Assembly: GCF_039975415.1 (NCBI RefSeq)
Contig: NZ_JBDWHD010000005.1
From: Ascidiaceihabitans sp039975415
GTDB taxonomy: Bacteria > Pseudomonadota > Alphaproteobacteria > Rhodobacterales > Rhodobacteraceae
DNA length: 64,000 nt
Direction: 5' to 3' (one strand)
The position numbers and the translations under genes are program-made. Numbering within the stretch: the first letter of the stretch is position 1; every line of letters begins with the position of its first letter. The notes under the pieces were generated by a model that was not told the origin of the DNA, ran no database searches, and was given only the letters and a program-made list of their open reading frames with translations. This document shows, piece after piece, positions 35,626 to 45,082 of the stretch.

Positions 35626-35928
35626 CTAACGGATTGGATTGTGAACAGTGACAAGCTTAGTGCCGTCTGGAAAAGTTGCTTCGACCTGCACGTCGTGGAT
35701 CATCTCGGCGATGCCATCCATGCATTGGTCGCGGGTGATCACATGCGCACCGGATTCCATCATATCGGCCACTGACCGTCCGTCGCGGGCGCCTTCCACT
35801 ACGGCATCGGTGATAAGCGCAATGACCTCGGGGTAGTTCAACTTTACCCCACGGGCCAAGCGCTTGCGGGCCACCTCTGCGGCCATGGCAACCAGCAGTT
35901 TGTCTTTTTCACGCGGGGTCAGTTGCAT
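35626..35928 (-). CDS. ureA: Urease subunit gamma
   Basis: A 100-residue structural subunit, the normal length. Recognised by MQLTPREKDKLLVAMAAEVA, GVKLNYPEVIALITD and VQVEATFPDGTKLVTVHNPI. It is located three bases after ureD on the same strand. Confidence 0.97.
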   Translation of the reverse strand: MQLTPREKDKLLVAMAAEVARKRLARGVKLNYPEVIALITDAVVEGARDGRSVADMMESGAHVITRDQCMDGIAEMIHDVQVEATFPDGTKLVTVHNPIR

Positions 35929-35931
35929 GGG

Positions 35932-36849
35932 TCAAAGTCTCCAGTTCTTGGGCACAGCGTTGTTGGTCATGAGGGTCAGAAGGGGCGTAAGAACCTTGCG
36001 CAATGCAAAGCTGTCCTGGGCAATCAAACGTATGACAAGGACATTGTCGGCCAACATACTTGCGCCGCCAAGCTGCGGCAGACGTGCGCGGCATCCAGAC
36101 AGCAAATTCTTTGCGGCGGGATCGACTAGCACAAGACTTGCCATCGCCCGTGCGCCGCCAGCAATCGCACTGTGGGTGAGCCGCGTGGCAAGATCACCGT
36201 CCATCTGGACGCGATCAAGATAGATAGGGCAGCCGTCTGAGGTGATTGAAACACGGTCGCGGATGGCACCGGACCTGAGGGCCTCGCCAGATGCCTCGCG
36301 GCCAAAAACCAGCGGTTCCAGCATCAGGAATTTGGCGCTTGGATGCACGTCCACGTCCAGGCTGCGCTCCAGATTGCATCCCTCAAACAGGATCGTCTCT
36401 TGGGGCAACCAAAAAAGTTGGGCGTCTTGCGCGACCGACAGATTGGTCTTCATGTGACCCGGCTCCGATCCAGTGGCGCGGTAGATGCGTTCGGCAGCTT
36501 GGGTTGTGACGCTAATGCGTGCGTTTTGCCGGGCTGATATCGTTGTTGCAAACCTATCTCCGCCCGTAACGCCACCGGCTGTGTTGATAATGACCGCTTC
36601 AAGGGTGCCATTTTGTGGGCGGGGAAAGATCGATCTGTAAGACCCTTCTTGGCGCAAATCCTTTAGGCGACTGACCTTCAAAAGATCGGCACCGTCACGC
36701 GCACAGGTGGCACTTATCACGATGCGACCTCGCGCCCGTTGGAACGCTGGCGTCAGTGCGATGGGAAGCTGCTGTGTCACGTGTTTCTCATAGTGGTCCA
36801 GACCAAAAGCGTGAACGCGTTTCGCAAGCTGCGCAAGCGTAGCGGGCAC
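35932..36849 (-). CDS. ureD: Urease accessory protein UreD
   Basis: A beta-rich scaffold (305 residues from this GTG start) that links apourease to UreFG. Conserved parts are GGVTGGDRFATTISARQNAR, TQAAERIYRATGS and LFWLPQETILFEGCNLERS. The beginning is uncertain: 36849 is a GTG with no good ribosome site, and a GTG at 36780 (VTQQLPIAL...) preceded by GAGAA would give about 282 residues, closer to the family norm. It is the first gene of the ure operon. Confidence 0.92.
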   Translation of the reverse strand: MPATLAQLAKRVHAFGLDHYEKHVTQQLPIALTPAFQRARGRIVISATCARDGADLLKVSRLKDLRQEGSYRSIFPRPQNGTLEAVIINTAGGVTGGDRFATTISARQNARISVTTQAAERIYRATGSEPGHMKTNLSVAQDAQLFWLPQETILFEGCNLERSLDVDVHPSAKFLMLEPLVFGREASGEALRSGAIRDRVSITSDGCPIYLDRVQMDGDLATRLTHSAIAGGARAMASLVLVDPAAKNLLSGCRARLPQLGGASMLADNVLVIRLIAQDSFALRKVLTPLLTLMTNNAVPKNWRL

Positions 36850-37056
36850 AGGTGCTACAATTGCGCCGCATAACGGCCCGGTGATGAAAATATGGTCGCT
36901 GATGTTTAAAAAATGCGCGGAAAAAAGACCAACAGGCGCGTCGCGCTGAACCGGCCTACGTGTGGTCGACGCTGCTGCAGATTGTAGTGGGCAATAACGA
37001 CCACTTCGGATTGAGGAACAGAGCCTGCCGTCGGTCCAATTCTTGTGGTCCTGACC

Positions 37057-37404
37057 CTAAGCCCGCGGGGCCAATGTCGCTTGAAATTTCTTTGTCAGTC
37101 CGCTGCGCACGATGTCATAAGACTGCGCCAAACGGTCCGCCATTTCGGCAGGGTCAGCACCTTCCCATTGCACGCGCACCCAAGATCGGTGGAAATAGGG
37201 GGCCTTTTCTGCCGCGCCGACCTCGATAAGCAGTGCGGCCGTTTCAACGTCTGGCGTTTTGACGGACACGCCGTCGCCTTTGACGCCGATGCTGGCAAAC
37301 ATTTTGCCACCAATTTTCCACGCATCATGGCCACCGCCCCACGGATCGGAAAGTTCAGCGCCGGGGAAGGTGGCGCAAATGGCATTGATGTCGTCGCGTG
37401 TCAT
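37057..37404 (-). CDS. MmcQ/YjbR-family protein
   Basis: A 115-residue protein of the MmcQ/YjbR family (DNA-binding-like fold). MTRDDINAICATFPGAELSD, KIGGKMFASIG and APYFHRSWVRVQW are typical. The start at 37404 gives the normal family length; the frame extends upstream but those residues are not conserved-looking. Function is not established. It stands alone between the ure operon and cysS. Confidence 0.85.
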   Translation of the reverse strand: MTRDDINAICATFPGAELSDPWGGGHDAWKIGGKMFASIGVKGDGVSVKTPDVETAALLIEVGAAEKAPYFHRSWVRVQWEGADPAEMADRLAQSYDIVRSGLTKKFQATLAPRA

Positions 37405-37671
37405 GGCGCCAATGTGCCGCGTTTTGCGTTGAATGTGAACAAAATGCTCCAACCGAACGCCGACCACGTTGTCCGGATCTTGTGCTTTGCAGCTTGACCC
37501 GGCCCCCGCACAGGCGCTAACGGTAGCGCATGACACGCTTTGCACTCATTATTAACTGCTGCATTCCCTGCTGAACTTTTCAAGCGGGCCGTTTCTGTCA
37601 TTCCAAATATAGACCAGAATTGTTAAGCCCGCGCCCGAGGACCGTTTGGACATGCCTTGAAGGACGCCGCT

Positions 37672-39033
37672 ATGACCGAGATCACACTTTACAACACCGC
37701 AATCCGCGCCAAAGAGGTGTTGAAGCCTTTGGATGCCACCAACGTGCGCATGTATGTGTGTGGCCCAACCGTCTACGACCGCGCCCATATCGGCAATGCG
37801 CGGCCTGTGATCATCTTTGACGTGTTGTTTCGCTTGCTGCGCCATGTTTACGGTGAAAATGCAGTAACTTATGTGCGAAATTTCACGGATGTGGATGACA
37901 AGATCAACGCACGCGCCGCTGAAAGTGGCCGGTCTATCGGGGACATAACGGCGGAAACCACACAGTGGTTTTTGGACGATATGGGGGCCGTGGGCGCACT
38001 GGAGCCAACTCAGATGCCGCGCGCCACGGCGTATATCCCGCAAATGGTTGCGATGATCGAGACGCTGGTCGCGGACGGCTTCGCCTATGAAAAAGAAGGC
38101 CATGTGTTGTTTCGCGTGCGCAAATACGAGGACTATGGCAAGCTGTCGGGCCGCTCTGTTGATGATATGATTGCCGGCGCACGGGTAGAAGTCGCACCCT
38201 ACAAGGAAGACCCGATGGACTTTGTCATGTGGAAGCCATCTGACGCGGCCACTCCGGGCTGGGACAGCCCGTGGGGGCGGGGGCGTCCGGGCTGGCATAT
38301 CGAATGCTCTGCCATGGCTGAAGACCTTTTGGGGTCCGAATTTGACATTCACGGCGGCGGCAACGATCTGACCTTTCCGCACCACGAAAACGAGATCGCA
38401 CAAAGCAAATGCGCGGGTCACGGCTTTGCCAATATCTGGATGCACAACGAGATGCTGCAGGTCGAGGGCAAGAAGATGTCCAAGTCGCTTGGTAACTTTT
38501 TCACGGTACGTGACTTGTTGGATAAGGGGGTGCCAGGCGAGGTGATCCGCTTTGTGTTTCTGTCCACGCATTACCGCAAGCCAATGGACTGGACCGGGCA
38601 GAAGGCGGCGGACGCTAGTAAGACATTGCGCAAATGGTACGCGCTGATTGATGGCGAACCCAATTCGGTTGTGTCCCAAGACGCCATCGGGGCATTGACG
38701 GATGATTTGAACACCGCAGGTGCGCTTGCGGCGTTGCACACTCTTGCCAACACCGGTGAGACGGCAATGCTGCGCGGGACGTTGCAATTTCTGGGGTTGA
38801 TGGGCGATGCGGCACCGGCTTGGGCCAATGCATCCGAATTTGATTTCACGCAATGGGAAGCGCATTTCCAAGCGGTGCGTGGCGCGGCTATGGCAGCAAA
38901 AGACTTTGGGCCAGTGGACGCGTTGAAAGCCATGTTCGCAAATGCAGGCGTCGAAGTGCGCATGTCCAAAGACGGCGTTGAACTTGTGGCTGGCCCTGAT
39001 TTTGACGCCTCAAAACTAGAGGGGCTCACATGA
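37672..39033 (+). CDS. cysS: Cysteinyl-tRNA synthetase
   Basis: A 453-residue class I aminoacyl-tRNA synthetase charging tRNA-Cys. The HIGH-type motif is RAHIGNARP, the zinc site involves Cys28-like VCGPTVYD, HIECSAM and HHENEIAQSKC, and the KMSKS loop is KKMSKSLGN. The ATG at 37672 has AAGGA upstream. Its stop overlaps the cimA start (ATGA), so the two are translated together. Confidence 0.97.
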   Translation: MTEITLYNTAIRAKEVLKPLDATNVRMYVCGPTVYDRAHIGNARPVIIFDVLFRLLRHVYGENAVTYVRNFTDVDDKINARAAESGRSIGDITAETTQWFLDDMGAVGALEPTQMPRATAYIPQMVAMIETLVADGFAYEKEGHVLFRVRKYEDYGKLSGRSVDDMIAGARVEVAPYKEDPMDFVMWKPSDAATPGWDSPWGRGRPGWHIECSAMAEDLLGSEFDIHGGGNDLTFPHHENEIAQSKCAGHGFANIWMHNEMLQVEGKKMSKSLGNFFTVRDLLDKGVPGEVIRFVFLSTHYRKPMDWTGQKAADASKTLRKWYALIDGEPNSVVSQDAIGALTDDLNTAGALAALHTLANTGETAMLRGTLQFLGLMGDAAPAWANASEFDFTQWEAHFQAVRGAAMAAKDFGPVDALKAMFANAGVEVRMSKDGVELVAGPDFDASKLEGLT

Positions 39034-40646
39034 CCCGCGAACGCCTTTATCTTTTCGACACCACATTGCGTGACGGGCAACAAACGCAAGGGGTGCAATT
39101 TTCAACGCCCGAGAAAATCCAGATCGCGCAAGCGTTGGACGCTTTGGGTATTGACCATATCGAAGGCGGTTGGCCGGGGGCAAACCCCACCGACAGCGCG
39201 TTTTTCGACGAAGCCCCAAAGACCCGCGCCACCATGACGGCGTTCGGCATGACAAAGCGCAACGGAATATCTGCCGAAAATGACGATGTGCTGGCGGCTG
39301 TGATGAATGCAAACACGCCTGCTGTGTGTCTGGTGGGAAAAACCCATGATTTCCATGTGGAAACCGCACTTGGCATAACTTTGGCCGAGAACATCGAAAA
39401 CATCACCCGCAGTTTTGCCCATGTCACCGCACAGGGCCGCGAGGCGATTTTTGACGCAGAACACTTCTTTGATGGTTACAAATCCAACCCGGCTTATGCG
39501 TTGGAGGCCATCAAAGCGGCCTATGATGCGGGTGCGCGCTGGATCGCGTTGTGTGACACCAACGGGGGGACGCTGCCCGCGGATGTGGGGCGGATTGTCG
39601 GGGATGTGATTGCCGCGGGCATTCCCGGGGACCATCTGGGCATCCACACGCACAATGACACCGAAAACGCAGTCGCTTGCAGTTTGGCGGCAGTGGACGC
39701 AGGTGCGCGCCAAATACAAGGGACGCTGAATGGGTTGGGGGAACGCTGTGGCAATGCCAATTTGACCGCGCTGATCCCGATTTTGTTGCTAAAAGAACCC
39801 TATGCCAGCCGTTTTGATACCGGAGTGGACCGTGACGCGTTGCTGTCGCTGACGCGTGTGTCGCGTATGCTGGATGAAATCCTGAACCGTGTGCCACAAA
39901 AGCAGGCCGCCTTCGTTGGATCGTCGGCGTTTGCGCATAAGGCGGGCTTGCATGCCAGCGCGATTCTGAAAGACCCGACCACCTACGAACATGTCGATCC
40001 CGCAACAGTGGGCAATGCGCGTATCATTCCGATGTCCAATCAAGCGGGGCAGTCAAACTTGCGACGGCGTCTGGCAGAGGCGGGGCTTGACGTTGCGGCC
40101 AAAGACCCCGCTTTGGTGCGCATTTTGGAACGGATCAAAGACCGCGAGGCGCAGGGCTATTCCTATGACACGGCGCAGGCCAGTTTCGAGCTGTTGGCGC
40201 GGGACGAGTTGATGCAGATGCCCGACTTTTTCGAAGTCAAACGCTACCGCGTCACGGTTGAACGGCGCAAAAACAAACGCGACCAGATGGTAAGCCTGTC
40301 CGAGGCTGTGGTTGTCGTAAAGGTGGATGGCGAAAAGAAACTGTCGGTCAGTGAAAGCATGGATGCGACCGGCTGTGACCGTGGGCCTGTGAATGCTTTG
40401 GCCAAAGCGCTTGCCAAGGATTTGGGCATTTACACCGAAATCATCAACGATATGCATCTTGTGGATTTCAAAGTGCGTATCACACAAGGCGGCACCGAAG
40501 CGGTCACGCGTGTCATCATCGACAGCGAAGACGGGCAGGGGCGTCGCTGGTCTACGGTGGGCGTGTCCGCCAACATAATCGACGCCTCGTTTGAGGCATT
40601 GTTGGACGCTATTCGGTGGAAGCTTATTCGGGATGTGAAAAAGTAA
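39030..40646 (+). CDS. cimA: (R)-citramalate synthase
   Basis: A 538-residue member of the isopropylmalate/citramalate synthase family. It condenses pyruvate and acetyl-CoA to citramalate, giving isoleucine without threonine deaminase. The catalytic barrel starts with FDTTLRDGQQTQGVQF, includes HTHNDTENAVA (metal-binding His pair) and NGLGERCGNANL; the C-terminal 150 residues form the LeuA-type regulatory domain. The length and the cysS pairing match the CimA group of Rhodobacteraceae rather than LeuA. Confidence 0.93.
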   Translation: MTRERLYLFDTTLRDGQQTQGVQFSTPEKIQIAQALDALGIDHIEGGWPGANPTDSAFFDEAPKTRATMTAFGMTKRNGISAENDDVLAAVMNANTPAVCLVGKTHDFHVETALGITLAENIENITRSFAHVTAQGREAIFDAEHFFDGYKSNPAYALEAIKAAYDAGARWIALCDTNGGTLPADVGRIVGDVIAAGIPGDHLGIHTHNDTENAVACSLAAVDAGARQIQGTLNGLGERCGNANLTALIPILLLKEPYASRFDTGVDRDALLSLTRVSRMLDEILNRVPQKQAAFVGSSAFAHKAGLHASAILKDPTTYEHVDPATVGNARIIPMSNQAGQSNLRRRLAEAGLDVAAKDPALVRILERIKDREAQGYSYDTAQASFELLARDELMQMPDFFEVKRYRVTVERRKNKRDQMVSLSEAVVVVKVDGEKKLSVSESMDATGCDRGPVNALAKALAKDLGIYTEIINDMHLVDFKVRITQGGTEAVTRVIIDSEDGQGRRWSTVGVSANIIDASFEALLDAIRWKLIRDVKK

Positions 40647-40692
40647 CCTTGACGTTACATGTTTGAGTCGCCATGTTACCTGTAGGTTACAT
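40643..40692. promoter_or_regulatory. GTTAC operator cluster
   Basis: Four GTTAC/GTAAC half-sites are packed before the 40708 gene: an inverted pair (40643-40658), GTTACATG/CATGTTAC (40654-40679) and a 20-bp near palindrome ATGTTACCTGTAGGTTACAT (40673-40692, one mismatch per arm). A TTGACG at 40649-40654 could be a -35 element, so a bound regulator would block the promoter. The XRE regulator in the same operon is the natural candidate. Confidence 0.6.
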
Positions 40693-40707
40693 AAAGGGAC
40701 GATTCAC

Positions 40708-41115
40708 ATGGCACTATCCTCATTCCAAATCACGACAGTCCGCAGCGTATCCTTGGCTATGGTCGGCTTGTGTTGCCTGACATATGCCGTTCTGGCCATG
40801 GCACAGGACCGGCCCGACCCGCTCCTTTGGTATGTGCCGGGCGCTGGGGGCATTCTGGCCAGTATCGGGATTTTCGCATCCTTTGCTTTGGCGGGACGGC
40901 AGGAAATCTTGCAAGCCACGGATGAGTTGTACCGCATGGTCAATCACCGCGCCCAGCGCCATTCCTACTGGGTGGCCTTGGCGCTTTATCCGCTGTTTGC
41001 TGTGTTGCGCGGCTTTGATGTGGTGTCGGTCAACACCAGTTTGGCCGCGATGGGAACGCTGACAGGCGCCAGTTATTTGCTGTTGGTGACACTGTATGAA
41101 TGGCGCCTGTCATGA
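40708..41115 (+). CDS. Small four-helix membrane protein, XRE-linked
   Basis: A 135-residue protein with about four hydrophobic segments (VSLAMVGLCCLTYAVLAM, GAGGILASIGIFASFALAG, YWVALALYPLFAVL, LTGASYLLLVTLYEW), so an inner-membrane protein. I do not recognise a named family; it resembles the DUF2178-like proteins commonly paired with short XRE regulators. The ATG at 40708 is preceded by AAGGGA. The stop overlaps the start of the XRE regulator (ATGA). Confidence 0.75.
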   Translation: MALSSFQITTVRSVSLAMVGLCCLTYAVLAMAQDRPDPLLWYVPGAGGILASIGIFASFALAGRQEILQATDELYRMVNHRAQRHSYWVALALYPLFAVLRGFDVVSVNTSLAAMGTLTGASYLLLVTLYEWRLS

Positions 41116-41315
41116 GCGAATTACGCAATAACCTGAAAGCGTTACGCGCAGGACGGGGCATGACCCAAGCCGATTTGGCAACCGCCGTTTCTGTGTCGCG
41201 TAAAACCATAAACACCATTGAAAACCGCGTATTTGTACCTTCGACCGTGTTGGCGCTGCGTCTTGCTGATGTGCTCCACGTCAGCGTTCACGATATTTTT
41301 GAATTGGAAAACTAG
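41112..41315 (+). CDS. Short XRE-family transcriptional regulator
   Basis: A 67-residue helix-turn-helix protein (MTQADLATAVSVSRKTINTIEN), nearly all of it the DNA-binding domain. Such minimal regulators are usually encoded with a small membrane protein and often autoregulate. Its start overlaps the previous stop and its stop directly adjoins the hydrolase ATG. The GTTAC palindromes upstream of the operon are a plausible binding site. Confidence 0.9.
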   Translation: MSELRNNLKALRAGRGMTQADLATAVSVSRKTINTIENRVFVPSTVLALRLADVLHVSVHDIFELEN

Positions 41316-42287
41316 ATGCTTTTTACCGTTGCCAAGTTTGTTGCTGTTTCACTGTGCATCACTGCGTTGATTGCGCTGGGTTTGATTGCGTCGCAAAAAT
41401 CAGTTGAAATCACCGGCAGTGAGGGGCTGGATTTCACAGATGCCATTCTACAGGATCTTAGTGCGCTTCCTGACCCGTCCATGGTCCCGATGCGCGACGG
41501 GACGGATTTGGCCGTCAGGCGCTACGGTGACGCGGGGCCACTGGTGGTGATGGTGCACGGGTCGGGGTGGAACGGGATGCAATTTCACAGTCTGGCCAAG
41601 GCACTTGGGGCGCAGGCGCAGGTGCTGGTCCCTGATTTGCGCGGGCATGGTGCCAATCCGGAACGCCGCGGTGATGTGGATTATATCGGTCAGTTTGAAG
41701 ATGACTTGGCAGATTTGATTGCAGCGACAAAGGCACAAGATCAAAAGGTTGTGCTGCTTGGGCATTCATCGGGCGGGGGGCTTGTGGTCCGCTTTGCAGG
41801 TGGCGCACATGGGACGATGATCGACCATGCGGTGCTGTTGGCCCCGTTCCTGAAGCACAACGCGCCCACAACCCGTAAAAACGCAGGCGGCTGGAGCCAT
41901 GTTCTGATGCGCCGGATCATCGGGCTCAGCATGTTGAACACCTTTGGGATCACTGCGCTGAACCATTTGACGATCATCCAGTTCAATATGCCGCGCGTGG
42001 TGTTGGACGGGCCACTGGGGCGCACGGCCACAACATCCTATTCCTACCGTCTGAACACCGGTTTTGCACCGCGTGGGGCCTATGCAGATGACATTGCAGC
42101 CTTGCCCGCCTTCGATTTGATTGTGGGGGCGGACGATGAAGCCATGGTTGCCGACGCTTATGAACCTTTGATGGCGGGCATGACTGGCAAAGGGCGGTAT
42201 CGGGTGCTACCTGACGTGGGACATTTGGGGGTGGTTGATGCGCCCGAAACCCTGACCGCCATACAAGAGAGCCTCAGTGACCTTTAA
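41316..42287 (+). CDS. Membrane-anchored alpha/beta hydrolase
   Basis: A 323-residue alpha/beta-hydrolase-fold enzyme. One N-terminal membrane helix (FVAVSLCITALIALGLIA) anchors it. The oxyanion region is MVHGSGWNGMQF, the nucleophile elbow GHSSGGGLVVRF, and the catalytic His is in LPDVGHLGVVD. Substrate unknown; the family includes lysophospholipases. It follows the XRE gene without gap and overlaps the next gene by 11 bp. Confidence 0.88.
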   Translation: MLFTVAKFVAVSLCITALIALGLIASQKSVEITGSEGLDFTDAILQDLSALPDPSMVPMRDGTDLAVRRYGDAGPLVVMVHGSGWNGMQFHSLAKALGAQAQVLVPDLRGHGANPERRGDVDYIGQFEDDLADLIAATKAQDQKVVLLGHSSGGGLVVRFAGGAHGTMIDHAVLLAPFLKHNAPTTRKNAGGWSHVLMRRIIGLSMLNTFGITALNHLTIIQFNMPRVVLDGPLGRTATTSYSYRLNTGFAPRGAYADDIAALPAFDLIVGADDEAMVADAYEPLMAGMTGKGRYRVLPDVGHLGVVDAPETLTAIQESLSDL

Positions 42288-43056
42288 CGACGATCTTAAC
42301 GCCTGCGCCGCTTTAGTTGAAAAAGGCGATCCACTGCGGTTTCGCACAGTTATGGCCGCCCCTTTGGCTGCACGCGAAAAGCTGTTTGCGCTGTATGCGT
42401 TCAATGTTGAAGTCGCGCGTGCACCTTGGGTGACACAAGAGCCGATGATCGCCGAAATGCGTTTGCAATGGTGGCGCGATGCCTTGGACGAAATCGCGCA
42501 AAACGCAGGCAAAATCCGCCGCCATCAGGTGGTGACGCCGCTGGCACGGGTGATCGACACAACCAGCGCCACCCAGCTTGATGCATTGGTGGCTGCGCGG
42601 CGGTGGGACATCTACAAAGACGCCTTTGAAGACGAAGGCCATTTTGAACGCTACATCGACGAGACCTCGGGCCATCTTTTGGTGGCGGCGGTTCGGGCGT
42701 TGGATCCGCAAGTCGCACGCGATTGCGAAACCGTGTTGCGCGATGCAGCCTATGCCAGCGGAGTTGCGTCATGGTTGCGTGCGATCCCGGCCCTTGTGGC
42801 TGCAAAACGCATTCCTTTGCTGGATGGGCGTGATGCTGGGATCAAGTCGCTGGCACGGTCTGCATTGGACCGTTTGCGCAAGGCGCGTGCGCACCACCGT
42901 AGCATCTCCAAAGCCGCTGCACCGGCGCTTTGGCCCACTTTGCAGGCTGCACCAACACTCAGGGCCGTGATCAAACGTCCTGATCTTGTGGCTGACGGGC
43001 TACCGGATGCGCCGCGCGACGGGCTATGGTGGGCCGCTTTACGGTCGCGCTGGTAA
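42277..43056 (+). CDS. Squalene/phytoene synthase-like protein
   Basis: A 259-residue trans-isoprenyl diphosphate synthase fold protein. It begins at a GTG inside the hydrolase end. LFALYAFNVEVARAPWVTQEPMIAEMRLQWWRDAL is the family's first half, but the DxxxD metal motif of true phytoene synthases is not clear, so it is closer to the NDUFAF6-like group common in alphaproteobacteria (complex I assembly in mitochondria). Catalysis is therefore doubtful. It converges on the MFS gene with 32 bp between. Confidence 0.82.
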   Translation: MTFNDDLNACAALVEKGDPLRFRTVMAAPLAAREKLFALYAFNVEVARAPWVTQEPMIAEMRLQWWRDALDEIAQNAGKIRRHQVVTPLARVIDTTSATQLDALVAARRWDIYKDAFEDEGHFERYIDETSGHLLVAAVRALDPQVARDCETVLRDAAYASGVASWLRAIPALVAAKRIPLLDGRDAGIKSLARSALDRLRKARAHHRSISKAAAPALWPTLQAAPTLRAVIKRPDLVADGLPDAPRDGLWWAALRSRW

Positions 43057-43088
43057 GCCTTGCTTCAAGCCCCACGTGAAAGTCAGTG

Positions 43089-44303
43089 TCAGGCTGTGTG
43101 CTCTGCGGGGCGCATGGCCAGCCAGATCAATGCACCACCTGCCAACACCAAGAACGGTGCCATGGCAAAGTTCACGGCCGCCCAACCTTCGACGGGATTG
43201 CCGCCAGAGCAGTTCATCAACCCGCCCGATGCCAATGACGCAAACGTCACGCCACCAAACACCAGCAAATCGTTTAGGCCTTGCATGCGTCCCCGTTCCT
43301 CGGGGGCGTGGGATGCGGCCAACATCGCTGTCGCGCCGATAAAGCCAAAGTTCCACCCCAGTCCCAAAAGGATCAGGGCGCCGTAGAAATTAAGCAGCTC
43401 AACCCCGGTCAGGGCCACAACGCCTGCTAGCGCCAAAATCACCAAACCCGTGCCGACGATTTTTTCGACGCCAAACCGTGCAATCAGATGGCCGGTGAAA
43501 AACGACGGTGCGAACATGGCTAGAACGTGGCTCATGACGACGTTGGATGCGTCGCTTTGCGCAAATCCACAGCCCACAACCGCCAAAGGCGTCGACGTCA
43601 TAACAAGGTTCATCAGCGCGTAGGATACCATCGCGCAAATCACGGACACAGCAATGCGTGGTGTGGTGATCAGTTCCCAACGCGTGCGGCCTTTGGGGCT
43701 GTCAGCTGTGGGTTTGGGCGGCGCAGGGATGTCGATAAAGAAGAACAGGGCGGAGCCCACCACGTTTAGGGCAACGACAAACAGATAGGCCCCCATGAAC
43801 GGCACCACAAACGCGTTCGACGTGATCGTTCCCATCTGGGTGCCGACGATTGCGGACAAAAGGCCACCCGCCATCACGTACGAAATCGCCTTGGGGCGGA
43901 ATTCGTCGGACGCGGTGTCGGCTGCGGCAAAGCGGTAGAAGCCTTGCGCGCTCATGTAGATGCCGGTGAAGAAGCTGCCGATCAAGAACACCGGAAAACT
44001 GCCCAAATACAGACCATATGCGCAAATCAGACCGGCGACGGCCCCCCCTGCGGTGCCCACCAGAAATCCTGCCCGCCGACCGAAGCGTTGCATGATGGAT
44101 GAAATCGGCGTGGCCGAAATCATGGACCCCAGAACGATCAAGGAAATGGGCAGTGTGGCCAGGCATGCGTTTGATGCCAATGACAGCCCTGCAAGCCCGC
44201 CAAACGTGAAAACAAGTGGCATTTGTGCGCCAAGGAAAGCCTGCGCAAGGACCAGAACGGCCACGTTACGTTTGGCGCGGGTGTCGTCGATTATTGCTGT
44301 CAT
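43089..44303 (-). CDS. MFS transporter
   Basis: A 404-residue major facilitator with twelve likely spans. Motif A-like GSMISATPISSIMQRFGRRAGFL follows the second span. The second half has IARFGVEKIVGTGLVILALAG. Sequence does not identify the substrate. I chose the ATG at 44303 (MTAIIDDTRAKRN), which begins just before the first hydrophobic segment. It is divergent from cobK across 41 bp. Confidence 0.88.
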   Translation of the reverse strand: MTAIIDDTRAKRNVAVLVLAQAFLGAQMPLVFTFGGLAGLSLASNACLATLPISLIVLGSMISATPISSIMQRFGRRAGFLVGTAGGAVAGLICAYGLYLGSFPVFLIGSFFTGIYMSAQGFYRFAAADTASDEFRPKAISYVMAGGLLSAIVGTQMGTITSNAFVVPFMGAYLFVVALNVVGSALFFFIDIPAPPKPTADSPKGRTRWELITTPRIAVSVICAMVSYALMNLVMTSTPLAVVGCGFAQSDASNVVMSHVLAMFAPSFFTGHLIARFGVEKIVGTGLVILALAGVVALTGVELLNFYGALILLGLGWNFGFIGATAMLAASHAPEERGRMQGLNDLLVFGGVTFASLASGGLMNCSGGNPVEGWAAVNFAMAPFLVLAGGALIWLAMRPAEHTA

Positions 44304-44344
44304 GCAGCAGCGATAGACGTTAGCTTTGCTGCGAACAAGGGGCC

Positions 44345-45082
44345 ATGCACATTGCAATGAAACTGTTACTGATCGCCGGAATGGGCGAAAGCGTGGACTT
44401 GGCGCAATCTTTGTCCACATTGCCGGGGATAGAGGTCGTGGCCGTGACGGAAGGCCGCGCAGTGGCGCGGGCGAAACCGCCTGTGCGTGTGTATGAGGGC
44501 GGCTTCAGTGATGATCGGGCCTTTGCCGATTTTCTGCGACAAGAAGCATTTGATCTGGTCATTGACGCCGCCCATCCCTTCCAATTTTCGCTGGGGCGCG
44601 TTGCACGGGCGACAGGGCAGGGGTATCTGCGTGCGTCCCGCGATCTATGGCCTGAAAATCCCGGTTACATCTTGCGCCCGACATTGGCCGATGTGGTGGC
44701 GTGTTTGCCCCAAGACGCCCATGTCTTTGCAGTGACCGGACGGGGCAGTTTGGCCGCGTTTGAAAACCGCCCCGATGTGACAGTGCATTGCCGCCAACTG
44801 ACCCGCCACGATGATCCGTTTCCTTTGCCTTTGGGTGGTTTTGTGTTCGGTGCCGGCCCGTTTTCCGTCGAAGATGAAGTTGCGACGTTTCAGGCGTTGG
44901 GCGTCACCCATCTGGTGTTGCGAAACGGGGGCAGCGTCATGGGGCACAGCAAATTGGCCGCAGCGGCGCGTGTCGGGGTGCAGGTTGCCATGATCACGGC
45001 ACCGCGTTGGAACATTCCAGCGGACGCGCAGATGTCTTTTGCGGATATCCTGAAACAGGTCAAATCCTATGCGTCTCATTGA
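44345..45082 (+). CDS. cobK: Precorrin-6A reductase
   Basis: A 245-residue CobK/CbiJ reductase of the corrin ring pathway to cobalamin. KLLLIAGMGESVDLAQSLS at the start, VIDAAHPFQFSLGRVA (usual DATHPFA) and LVLRNGGSVMGHSKLAAA near the end are the family motifs. Other cob genes are not nearby, so it is an orphan within this window. NrdJ and possibly the MttB-like enzyme use corrinoids. The 3' end overlaps the glycosylase gene by 14 bp. Confidence 0.9.
   Translation: MHIAMKLLLIAGMGESVDLAQSLSTLPGIEVVAVTEGRAVARAKPPVRVYEGGFSDDRAFADFLRQEAFDLVIDAAHPFQFSLGRVARATGQGYLRASRDLWPENPGYILRPTLADVVACLPQDAHVFAVTGRGSLAAFENRPDVTVHCRQLTRHDDPFPLPLGGFVFGAGPFSVEDEVATFQALGVTHLVLRNGGSVMGHSKLAAAARVGVQVAMITAPRWNIPADAQMSFADILKQVKSYASH

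Noticed and set aside
37552..38871. A 439-codon frame antisense to cysS
   Set aside because: Shadow of the cysteinyl-tRNA synthetase gene with no matching family and no ribosome site.
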